6,315 nucleotides of DNA. Origin: Vulcanimicrobiota bacterium. Its GTDB lineage: Bacteria; Vulcanimicrobiota; Vulcanimicrobiia; Vulcanimicrobiales; Vulcanimicrobiaceae. The position numbers and the translations under genes are program-made. This document shows positions 1 to 5,462 of the stretch, one piece after another (position 1 is the stretch's first letter; every line of letters starts with the position of its first letter). The notes beneath the pieces were generated by a model. It was not told the DNA's origin and searched no databases. It saw only the letters and a list, made by a program, of their open reading frames with translations. The stretch is taken from contig JAFAMK010000014.1 in the NCBI GenBank assembly GCA_019233415.1, positions 1 through 6,315 on the forward strand, written 5' to 3'.

Positions 1-89
1 AGCGCCCATTCGACGGCCGGCGCGCGCGCGAGGTCGCGCACGCGCACCGGCGTCCACGCAGCCAGGTTCGCGACGTCTACGTCAGCCAC
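1..89 (-). CDS. N-terminal fragment of an unidentified protein, overlapping the Nif11-like gene (partial)
   Basis: An open minus-strand frame runs from a GTG at 89-87 to the window edge without a stop, giving 29 complete codons. The peptide begins MADVDVANLAAWTPVRVRDL and continues with a proline and a WA pair. Its composition is balanced, unlike the Arg-rich shadow frames around it. The GTG lies inside the last codons of the Nif11-like gene, so the two genes would overlap by 13 bases in different frames, a common arrangement for translationally coupled partners. A second in-frame GTG at 101-99 would add four residues, and neither start has a convincing Shine-Dalgarno sequence. Too little is visible to name a family. 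Some Nif11 domains are encoded with cupin-like or modification enzymes, but that is context and not an identification. Confidence 0.5.
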   Translation of the reverse strand, partial: MADVDVANLAAWTPVRVRDLARAPAVEWA

Positions 90-283
90 CGCATCGTCCA
101 CGCGCGCGCACCGTCCGCCGCCGCAGCGCGAAGGTCTTCTTCCGCAACGTCGTAGCCCGCCTCGCGCGCGATCTGCGCCGCCTCCGCGGCAAACGCCGCC
201 GCCGGCAAACGCCGCAGCCGCCGCGCGAACGCCGCAGCCGCCGCAACGCGCGCGCGCAGCGCGTCGAGCCCTTCCGCCGACAT
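77..283 (-). CDS. Nif11-like small protein (possible RiPP leader-type peptide)
   Basis: This is a 68-residue protein starting at the only in-frame ATG (283-281) after the upstream stop. It matches the Nif11 / nitrile-hydratase-leader pattern: an N-terminal helix, a FARRL segment near residues 19-23, then an alanine-rich helix leading into IAREAGYDVAEEDL (residues 38-51). That last stretch is the hallmark 'lA-e-Gy-vt-edl' element. Known Nif11 proteins are either leader regions of ribosomally made modified peptides or stand-alone proteins of unknown role. After the domain comes a 17-residue tail with D57-G58-A59 followed by RAWTMRWLT. The GA could be a leader-type cleavage site, but the tail has no Cys or Ser and only two Thr, so a lanthipeptide core is not evident. 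The gene overlaps a downstream open frame at the window edge. Its low-complexity Ala/Arg content lowers certainty. Confidence 0.6.
   Translation of the reverse strand: MSAEGLDALRARVAAAAAFARRLRRLPAAAFAAEAAQIAREAGYDVAEEDLRAAAADGARAWTMRWLT
187..244. repeat. Short overlapping GC-rich direct repeats inside the Nif11-like gene
   Basis: A 13-bp unit (CGGCAAACGCCGC) occurs at 187-199 and again at 203-215, a 16-bp period. A 17-bp unit (AACGCCGCAGCCGCCGC) occurs at 208-224 and 228-244, a 20-bp period. Neither period is a multiple of three, so the repeats do not give a protein-level repeat. They look like slippage or simple-sequence expansion in an Ala/Arg-coding stretch. The match is visible directly; any function is unlikely. 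Confidence 0.5.
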
Positions 284-390
284 CTCCGGCCAGTAGGCGG
301 CCGGTCCCCGTAATTCCTCGTCCGGTGAGCCCCGTCACGCTATGCTCAGCCACGTAACCGAGCCATTTTCTGAAGCGTCTGAGCGGTCAC
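284..390. promoter_or_regulatory. Divergent intergenic region between the Nif11-like gene and the lipoprotein gene
   Basis: This 107-bp stretch separates divergently transcribed genes and should hold promoters for both. Its centre (about 341-370) is more AT-rich than its surroundings. It contains TATGCT at 341-346, which matches four of six bases of a sigma-70 -10 box on the plus strand, but no recognisable -35 element lies 16-18 bp upstream. For the lipoprotein gene, GAGCGG (381-386) sits four bases before the ATG as a weak ribosome-binding site. For the Nif11-like gene, GGAG directly abuts the ATG, which is too close to be ideal. The regulatory role is inferred from gene orientation. Confidence 0.4.
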
Positions 391-1038
391 ATGAGACCCC
401 TCCGAGCCGCCGTTGCCGCGGTGCTGCTTGGAGTCGGGGTGGCGGCCTGTGCGGGTGGGTTGGACGACAAAGCCCCGACGCCGGTGAACTTCGCGGCTGC
501 GATCGATCGCTATTTGGCCGACCACCCCGAGCGAGTGTGCACGGTCGGATTCACGCTGCCCTACGACACGCGCGCCGACAACAGCGCGGACCCCGCGTTC
601 GACGCCGCGCGCCGCGACGAGCTGCGCTGGCTCGACGGACTCGCCGAAGCAGGGCTGCTCTACAAGGGCCGCACGACGTCGTACGGGACCGCAGTCTCCG
701 GTCCGACGCCGATCGACGAGTACGTCCTCAGCGACGAAGGCCGACACTACATCGAGAATGAGGCGCTGTCGGAAGCGCAGCTGGGCGGCGTCGCGCGCTT
801 CTGCGTCGCGGAGACGAAGGTCGGGCAGATCGCCGGGTTCGCGCCGCCGACCGTGCGCGACGACGGCGAGCACGTGACGACGGTGCGCTACCGCCCTGCG
901 ATCGCGCGCGAAGCGCCCTGGGCGACGTCGCGGCGGGCGCGCAACGCGATGCCGTGGCTCGGCGGCTGGGCGCGCCAGCAGCTCGCGGAACGCAGCGTCA
1001 CGCTGCACCTCACCAGCGACGGCTGGGACGTCTTCTAG
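391..1038 (+). CDS. Putative lipoprotein of unknown function with a winged-helix-like core
   Basis: The product has 215 residues. It starts with a classic lipoprotein signal: basic MRPLR, a hydrophobic stretch (residues 6-19) and a lipobox V17-A18-A19-C20, so Cys20 is the likely lipidated residue after cleavage. The mature part begins with a Gly/Asp/Pro linker, then a helix (FAAAIDRYLADHPE, residues 34-47). Residues 73-121 read like a winged helix: a helix DELRWLDGLAEAGLL, a strand-turn segment, then YVLSDEGRHYIE, which resembles the 'v-LT-eG' wing of MarR-type folds. Two other cysteines (C50, C138) could form a disulfide. The C-terminal half (GFAPPTV, then TTVRYRPAIA and SVTLHLTSDGWDVF) looks beta-rich. 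I do not recognise a characterised family with confidence; it recalls small lipoproteins of unknown function from Gram-negative bacteria. The gene is monocistronic and ends on the rlmD stop. Confidence 0.75.
   Translation: MRPLRAAVAAVLLGVGVAACAGGLDDKAPTPVNFAAAIDRYLADHPERVCTVGFTLPYDTRADNSADPAFDAARRDELRWLDGLAEAGLLYKGRTTSYGTAVSGPTPIDEYVLSDEGRHYIENEALSEAQLGGVARFCVAETKVGQIAGFAPPTVRDDGEHVTTVRYRPAIAREAPWATSRRARNAMPWLGGWARQQLAERSVTLHLTSDGWDVF
1035..1038. other. CTAG palindrome providing both stop codons of convergent genes
   Basis: The plus-strand lipoprotein gene ends with TAG at 1036-1038 and the minus-strand methyltransferase gene ends with TAG read from 1037 to 1035. The genes overlap tail-to-tail by four bases, leaving no room for an intergenic bidirectional terminator. 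Confidence 0.9.
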
Positions 1039-2552
1039 CCGGAGACGTCCACGAAGTCGGGGTATTCGCTGCGCGCGTAGGGGTCGTCGGACGGCCATTC
1101 GGGGATGCGGTCGTCCCACGGCGTCGCTTCGCGTTCGGGGAGCATGACTTCGGGTTCTTTGCCGATGTAGTGCAGCGCGGCGAGCGTCTCGACGTGGCCC
1201 GTCTGTGGAAACATGTCAAACGGCTGCACGATGCCCAGCGAGTAGCCGCGCTTCGCGAGAAAGGCGAGGTCGCGCGCGAGCGTCGCGGGGTTGCACGAGA
1301 GGTACCAGATGTTGGGGACCTGCGCGGTCGCGATCGCGTCGAGCGTCGCTTCGTCGCTGCCCTTGCGCGGCGGGTCCAGGAAGACGATGTCGGCCGCGGC
1401 CAGCGCCTCCTGCCCGTCCTTGTTCGCGACGGCACCCTCGACGCGGCCTTCGACGAAGCGCACGCGCGACTCGACCTCGTTGAGCGCGGCGTTCTCGCGC
1501 GCCTCGCGCACGGCGGCGGGATTCTCCTCGACGCCGACGACGTTCGCCCCGCGCGAAGCGAAGTAGATCGCGAACGTTCCCGCGCCGCAGTACAAGTCGA
1601 CGATGTTGCGCGGTTTCGCGAGCGGAGGTGTCAGGAAGCGGAAGATGCGCCCGACCATCTCGCTGTTGACTTGGAAGAACGACGCCGGCGAGACGCGGTA
1701 GCGCACGCCCTCGATCGTCTCTTCCATCTCGCGCCGGCCCCAGACGTACGCCATCTTGCGGCCCAGCACCGCGTTCGCGGTGCGCGGCTCGAACGAGTTC
1801 GAGACGCCGACGACGCCGCGCACGCGGCGCGCGATCGCCGGGGCGCGGTCGCGAACCTCGGCCGACTGCCGTTCGGTCGTGATCGACAGCACCGCCTGCG
1901 CCGACGCCGCGCCGGCGCGCACGATCGCGTGCTTCGCGCCGGCGAACGCGTCGGCCGAATCCGCCGCGCGCGAGGCGTCGTAGAGCCCGGCGATCGCGGC
2001 GTCGAGCTGCGGCAGGACGACCGGGCACGTCTCGATCCGCACCAGCGCGTGCGAGCGCGCCTGGTAGAACCCGAACGACGTCTCGCCGAACGACGAGTCG
2101 ACGACCAGCGCCATCTTGTTGCGGTAGTTGCGCGGGTGCGTCATCCCGACCGGCCGGCGCACGTCGGCGTCGGCGAAGCCGCCGATCCGCCGCAGCGCGC
2201 TGCGGACGATCTGCTCCTTCCACGCCAGCTGCGCGGGATAGGCCAGGTGCTGCACCTGACAGCCGCCGCACACACCGAAGACGCCGCAGAACGGCTTCGC
2301 GCGCATCTCGGACTGCGTCTCGTACGTCAGCACCTCGCCGACCGCGTACTTCGGCTTCACCTGCACGACGCGCACCTTCGCACGCTCGCCGGGGAGCGGG
2401 CCGGTGACGAAGACGACGAGCCCGTTCATCCGTCCGACGGCCTGTCCGTTGGCGAGCAGATCGGTGAAGCGGACCGACGCGATCACGCCCGGCACGAGGC
2501 CGCTGGTCGGGCGCGGCACCCGTTCGGCGGCACGCGCCGCCCGCGTTTCCAC
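1035..2552 (-). CDS. rlmD: 23S rRNA (uracil-C5)-methyltransferase, TrmA/RlmC/RlmD family
   Basis: This 505-residue enzyme transfers a methyl group from S-adenosylmethionine to C5 of a uridine in 23S rRNA. It has an N-terminal TRAM RNA-binding domain (about residues 20-75). A 4Fe-4S site is formed by Cys89, Cys95, Cys98 (C-x5-C-x2-C with CGGC) and Cys176 (ETCP). The SAM-binding domain has SFFQVN (291-296), DLYCGAGTF (319-327) and DPPRKG (393-398). The catalytic nucleophile is Cys420 in SCNP, and the general base is Glu455 in QTGHVE. The exact uridine (m5U1939 or m5U747) cannot be read from sequence, so the RlmD symbol follows the commonest family label. The start is GTG at 2552, which shares its first base with the stop of the upstream gene. 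The frame continues upstream only as Arg/Ala-rich shadow. About 45 residues rich in Pro, Asp and Trp/Tyr follow the catalytic Glu region and form a C-terminal extension. Confidence 0.93.
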   Translation of the reverse strand: METRAARAAERVPRPTSGLVPGVIASVRFTDLLANGQAVGRMNGLVVFVTGPLPGERAKVRVVQVKPKYAVGEVLTYETQSEMRAKPFCGVFGVCGGCQVQHLAYPAQLAWKEQIVRSALRRIGGFADADVRRPVGMTHPRNYRNKMALVVDSSFGETSFGFYQARSHALVRIETCPVVLPQLDAAIAGLYDASRAADSADAFAGAKHAIVRAGAASAQAVLSITTERQSAEVRDRAPAIARRVRGVVGVSNSFEPRTANAVLGRKMAYVWGRREMEETIEGVRYRVSPASFFQVNSEMVGRIFRFLTPPLAKPRNIVDLYCGAGTFAIYFASRGANVVGVEENPAAVREARENAALNEVESRVRFVEGRVEGAVANKDGQEALAAADIVFLDPPRKGSDEATLDAIATAQVPNIWYLSCNPATLARDLAFLAKRGYSLGIVQPFDMFPQTGHVETLAALHYIGKEPEVMLPEREATPWDDRIPEWPSDDPYARSEYPDFVDVSG

Positions 2553-2569
2553 TACGTGCTTTTCTTCTC
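2550..2569 (-). promoter_or_regulatory. TAGTG stop/start junction and purine-rich ribosome-binding region of rlmD
   Basis: Read on the minus strand, the small membrane-protein gene ends in TAG (2554-2552) and rlmD starts with GTG (2552-2550), so they share one base. The purine run GAGAAGAAAAG (2569-2559) lies six bases before the GTG and could act as a weak Shine-Dalgarno region. This junction decides the rlmD start and suggests termination-reinitiation coupling. Confidence 0.65.
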
Positions 2570-2797
2570 GTCGAGCGTCTTGATGAGCCGGTTGGCCTCG
2601 TCGATGAGCGCCTGGATGCGCTCCGTCGTTTCGTCGCTCGCGGGCTGCGGCCGCAGCGCGGCGCGCAGCACGAAGAACGTCAGCGCGGCCGACGCGCCGG
2701 CGATCCCGAGCCACACCAAGGTGCGCCCGAGCGGGACGCCCACGCGGGCCTGTTCCCCGGCGTTCGCGGCGTTCGGGGCGGTCGTCTGATCGGTCAC
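2552..2797 (-). CDS. Small single-pass membrane protein of unknown function
   Basis: This frame gives 81 residues from a GTG at 2797-2795. The frame stays open upstream into cheW, but an ATG start at 2896 would add 33 residues that overlap cheW and look like shadow sequence. The N-terminus (residues 1-20) is polar and probably disordered. One hydrophobic helix follows (about residues 27-48, LVWLGIAGASAALTFFVL), flanked by Arg25 before and Arg45 and Arg49 after. A charged amphipathic helix (about 54-79, ETTERIQALIDEANRLIKTL then DEKKS) could form a short coiled coil. There is no strong Shine-Dalgarno; a GGAG lies 30 bases upstream. Its place between cheW and rlmD, with a 46-bp gap before it and a one-base overlap after it, says it is co-transcribed. 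I recognise no family. It could be a membrane-anchored helix protein, but any link to chemosensing is speculation. Confidence 0.7.
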   Translation of the reverse strand: MTDQTTAPNAANAGEQARVGVPLGRTLVWLGIAGASAALTFFVLRAALRPQPASDETTERIQALIDEANRLIKTLDEKKST

Positions 2798-2843
2798 GCG
2801 GTCGTCGTTCGCCGAACGGGCCGGGTTCTCCAGCCCGCGCCGG

Positions 2844-3317
2844 TCAGACGGCGGCCGGTTCCACGTCGGCGGCTTCGAGCTCGCGCTTCTCCGCACCGGA
2901 GATGATGCGAGCGAGGTCGAGCAGGATGATCAGCCGGTCCTCGATCTTGCCCACGCCCCGGATGTACTCGGTGTCGACCCCGGTGATCATCTCCGGCGCC
3001 GCCTCGATCTGCTCGACCGGGAGCCGCAGGACCTCGGAGACCGAGTCCACGACCATCCCGACCCGCTTGGTGCCGATCTCCGTCACGACGATCCGGGTGT
3101 TCTTCGTGTGCTCGGTGCGCGGCATCGCGAAGCGCGTGCGCAGGTCGATGATCGGGATCAGCTGCCCGCGCAGGTTGATCACGCCTTCCATGAACTGCGG
3201 CGCGCGCGGCACGTGCGTCACCGCGACCATGCGGTTGATTTCCTGAACTTGCGCGATGTCGACGCCGTACTCTTCGGAGCCCAGCTTGAAGCTGACGACT
3301 TGAATGGTCTCTGACAT
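2844..3317 (-). CDS. cheW: Chemotaxis coupling protein CheW
   Basis: This 157-residue adaptor links chemoreceptors to the CheA kinase in the membrane or cytoplasmic signalling array. The whole protein is one CheW domain, with two SH3-like beta-barrel halves. It opens with VVSFKLGSEEYGVDIAQVQE (residues 7-26) and has the signature VINLRGQLIPIIDLRTRF (46-63). A second half includes RIVVTEIGTKRVGMVVDSV and ends with RLIILLDLARII before an acidic Ala/Glu tail. The length is typical of the family. The ATG at 3317 is preceded by AGGAAG (3329-3324) with a six-base spacer, so the start is well supported. The gene follows cheA by 10 bp, and the Shine-Dalgarno overlaps the cheA stop codon, so the two are probably translated in step. 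Identification as CheW is firm; which receptor it serves is inferred from the adjacent receptor gene. Confidence 0.96.
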   Translation of the reverse strand: MSETIQVVSFKLGSEEYGVDIAQVQEINRMVAVTHVPRAPQFMEGVINLRGQLIPIIDLRTRFAMPRTEHTKNTRIVVTEIGTKRVGMVVDSVSEVLRLPVEQIEAAPEMITGVDTEYIRGVGKIEDRLIILLDLARIISGAEKRELEAADVEPAAV

Positions 3318-3330
3318 GGAAGTCTTCCTA
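3318..3330 (-). promoter_or_regulatory. cheW Shine-Dalgarno overlapping the cheA stop codon, inside a small dyad
   Basis: On the minus strand the junction reads TAGGAAGACTTCC then ATG. The cheA stop TAG donates the A and G of AGGAAG, a good ribosome-binding site six bases before the cheW ATG. The same bases form an imperfectly usable hairpin (GGAAG-A-CTTCC, 3328-3318), a perfect 5-bp dyad with a single central base. Confidence 0.75.
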
Positions 3331-5454
3331 AACTCCTGAGAACTCTGCGCGTGCTGCTTTGCCGCCGCCGTAGGCGGATGCGACCAGTGAGTGGACGTCG
3401 ATGATGAGCGAGATCGAACCGTTGCCGAGGATCGTCGCGCCGGAGATTCCGGCGATGCGGCCGATGACGTCGGAGAGCGGCTTGATGACGATTTCCTGCT
3501 CGCCTTGGAACGAGTCGACGACGAGCCCCACTTGCCGCCCCTGCAGGCCGACGATCACGATCATGACCTTGTCGGGATCGCGCGGCGCGTCGAGCCGGAA
3601 GAACTCGCCGACGCGAATCAGCGGGACGACTTGGCCGCGCAGCGTGATGACCTCGCCGCCGTGCACCGTGCGTACTTCGGCCGCGTCGATCCGCTGCGAC
3701 TCGATGACCGCGTCGAGCGGGATCGAGTACAGCTCCTGCGCGACGCGCACCAGCAGCGCCTGAATGATGGCGAGCGTCAGCGGCAGCTTCATCGTGAACT
3801 TCGTGCCTTCGCCCTGCACGGAGTCGACGTCGAAGACGCCCTTGAGCCGTAGGATGTTCTTCTTCACCACGTCCATCCCGACGCCGCGGCCCGACACGTC
3901 GGTGACCTGGTCGGCGGTCGAGAAGCCGGGGGTGAAGATCAGCTCGATGATCTCGCGGTCGTTGAGCCGGTCGGCCTCGCCGATGATCCCGAGGCGAATC
4001 GCCTTCTCGCGCACGCGCGAAAGGTCGATCCCGCCGCCGTCGTCGGAGATTTCGATGATGACCTGATTGCCTTCGTGGTAGGCGTTCAGCTTGATCGTGC
4101 CGTGGCGCGCCTTGCCGCGCCCCTCGCGCACCTCGGGCGGTTCGATGCCGTGGTCGACGCAGTTGCGGACCAGGTGCATCAGCGGCTCGCCGACCTCGTC
4201 GACGATCGTCTTGTCGAGGTCGGTCTCGGCGCCCGCGATCTCCAGATGAATCTCTTTGCCGCGCGCCTTCGCGAGGTCGCGCACCATCCGCGGGAAGCGG
4301 TCGAAGACCTGCCCAATCGGCACCATGCGGACCTTCATGATGCTCTCTTGGATCTCGTTGGTCGTGCGCGCGAGGAGCGCGGACGACTCCGAGAGGTCCT
4401 TGGCGAGCGTCGTGAGGCCGCCTTCGGCGCGGCCGTTCGTCCCCAGCTCGCGGCCGAGCGTCGCAGCGATGTCCGAGATGCGCGTGCGGTTGATGACCAG
4501 CTCGCCGACGAGGTTCAGCAGCATGTCGAGCCGCTCGATGTCGACGCGGATCGTCTGGTTCTTGGTGACGGCGCGCTTCGGCTCGGCGGCGGGCGCTGCC
4601 GGCGAAGCTGCCGGCGCCGGCGCTGCTGCGGGCTTCGCAGCCGCAGCTTTCGGGGGGGACGCAGGCTGCGCGGTCAGGCTGACCTTGGTCGGCTTCGCGG
4701 CACCGGGCGCGCGCCCGAACGTCGGCGCGGCCTTGACCGGCTTCGTGGGTGCCGGCGCGGGCTGGAACGCCGCCGCGAACGGGGCCGGCGCGGCCGCGTC
4801 GTCGCCGAACGAGAACAGCGCGTCGACCGCGGCCTGCGCCGCGTCGACGTCGACGCCGCTGCCGGCCTCGGGCGTGGGCTCCGCGGCGGCCTCGGGCGCG
4901 TCGCTCTGGCGCGACTGCGCTTCGGCGAGCATCCGCGCGACGTCGGCCTCGAACGCGGCCAGCTGGGCCTCGTCGAGCGGGGTCAGGTCTTCTTCCGCGT
5001 CGTGCTCGCTGCGCGGCCCCTCGATCGCCTGCGCGGTCGAGTCGTAGACCGCCGCGAAGTCGTCGAGCCGGCCGACGTACTCGTCGACGCCGGTCGGCGC
5101 TTCGCCCTCGCCGACGGCGGCGCGGACCAGCGCGGTCAGGACGTCGCGGCCTTCGAACAGCAGGTTGACGCCGCTCTCCGTCAGCGGCATCCGGTCCTTG
5201 CGCAGCAGGTCATAGACCGACTCCAGCTTGTGCGCGACCTGCTGGACCCCGGCGAACTCGAGCATGCCGGCGCTGCCCTTGATCGTGTGCAGCGCGCGGA
5301 AGAGCGAGTTGACGATCTCGACGTCGATCGAGCCGGTGTCGACGAACTGTTCGAGCCGCAGCAGATCGGCGTCGATCGACTGGAGCAGCTCGTCCGTCTC
5401 GTCCCGGAAGTACTGAACGAACTCGGATCGGTCGAAGAAATCGTCGGCCGGCAT
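3328..5454 (-). CDS. cheA: Chemotaxis histidine kinase CheA
   Basis: This 708-residue cytoplasmic kinase autophosphorylates in response to receptor signals. The P1/Hpt domain is at residues about 8-110, with phospho-accepting His56 in ALHTIKGSAGM. Residues about 140-298 hold a possible short helix (158-182) and then a long Ala/Pro/Lys-rich linker, with no recognisable P2 domain. P3 dimerisation helices start at about 300 (VDIERLDMLLNLVGELV). The P4 ATPase domain has the N box HLVRNCVDHGIE (427-438), G1 DDGGGID (471-477), F box FTPGFST (507-513) and G2 GRGVGMD (522-528). The P5 CheW-like domain spans about 562-695. All catalytic motifs look intact, so it should be active. The ATG at 5454 lies 5 bp after the receptor stop. 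The phosphoryl acceptor (CheY or CheB) is not in the window. Confidence 0.97.
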   Translation of the reverse strand: MPADDFFDRSEFVQYFRDETDELLQSIDADLLRLEQFVDTGSIDVEIVNSLFRALHTIKGSAGMLEFAGVQQVAHKLESVYDLLRKDRMPLTESGVNLLFEGRDVLTALVRAAVGEGEAPTGVDEYVGRLDDFAAVYDSTAQAIEGPRSEHDAEEDLTPLDEAQLAAFEADVARMLAEAQSRQSDAPEAAAEPTPEAGSGVDVDAAQAAVDALFSFGDDAAAPAPFAAAFQPAPAPTKPVKAAPTFGRAPGAAKPTKVSLTAQPASPPKAAAAKPAAAPAPAASPAAPAAEPKRAVTKNQTIRVDIERLDMLLNLVGELVINRTRISDIAATLGRELGTNGRAEGGLTTLAKDLSESSALLARTTNEIQESIMKVRMVPIGQVFDRFPRMVRDLAKARGKEIHLEIAGAETDLDKTIVDEVGEPLMHLVRNCVDHGIEPPEVREGRGKARHGTIKLNAYHEGNQVIIEISDDGGGIDLSRVREKAIRLGIIGEADRLNDREIIELIFTPGFSTADQVTDVSGRGVGMDVVKKNILRLKGVFDVDSVQGEGTKFTMKLPLTLAIIQALLVRVAQELYSIPLDAVIESQRIDAAEVRTVHGGEVITLRGQVVPLIRVGEFFRLDAPRDPDKVMIVIVGLQGRQVGLVVDSFQGEQEIVIKPLSDVIGRIAGISGATILGNGSISLIIDVHSLVASAYGGGKAARAEFSGV
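4561..4912 (-). other. Low-complexity Ala/Pro linker within CheA, in place of P2
   Basis: This segment encodes roughly CheA residues 182-298. It is dominated by Ala, Pro and Lys with few hydrophobic core residues, apart from a short FSFGDDA patch near 214-220. It contains near-repeats such as GCTGCCGGCG in the DNA and AAPAP/APAPA in the protein. Such stretches behave as flexible tethers between the Hpt domain and the kinase core. No fold resembling the CheY-binding P2 domain is evident. Confidence 0.6.
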
Positions 5455-5462
5455 ATTCCCTA
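5455..5462 (-). promoter_or_regulatory. Receptor/cheA junction with stop-overlapping ribosome-binding bases
   Basis: On the minus strand the receptor stop and cheA start read TAGGGAAT then ATG. AGGGA (5461-5457) begins in the stop codon and could pair with the anti-Shine-Dalgarno, but only two bases separate it from the ATG, which is short. Reinitiation by ribosomes finishing the receptor is therefore likely to contribute to cheA translation. Confidence 0.5.

Noticed and set aside
341..346. TATGCT as a confident plus-strand -10 promoter
   Set aside because: Only four of six bases match and no -35 element is seen at the right distance, so it is mentioned only within the intergenic entry.
346..1119. 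A 257-codon minus-strand frame opposite the lipoprotein gene
   Set aside because: Arg-rich shadow that overlaps the rlmD end in another frame. The plus-strand frame has a lipobox and balanced composition.
1216..2271. A 351-codon minus-strand frame within rlmD
   Set aside because: Same-strand frame-shifted shadow dominated by Arg and Ala; the true frame carries all catalytic motifs.
2553..2714. An ATG start for rlmD at 2714, giving a 559-residue protein
   Set aside because: The extra 54 residues are Arg/Ala-rich, overlap the small membrane-protein gene in another frame, and precede the TRAM domain with no family counterpart. GTG at 2552 fits better.
954..2789. A 611-codon plus-strand open frame opposite rlmD
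   Set aside because: Its product is Arg/Ala/Asp/His-rich with no domain pattern. It is antisense to a strongly supported methyltransferase and arises from GC-rich codon bias.
2821..2838. A small inverted repeat (CGGG/CCCG) in the cheW to membrane-protein gap as a terminator
   Set aside because: The stem is only four base pairs with an eight-base loop and no T-run, so it is not an intrinsic terminator.
2798..2896. An ATG start at 2896 for the small membrane protein
   Set aside because: It would overlap the end of cheW by about 50 bases and add a low-quality segment. GTG at 2797, just after the cheW stop, is more economical.
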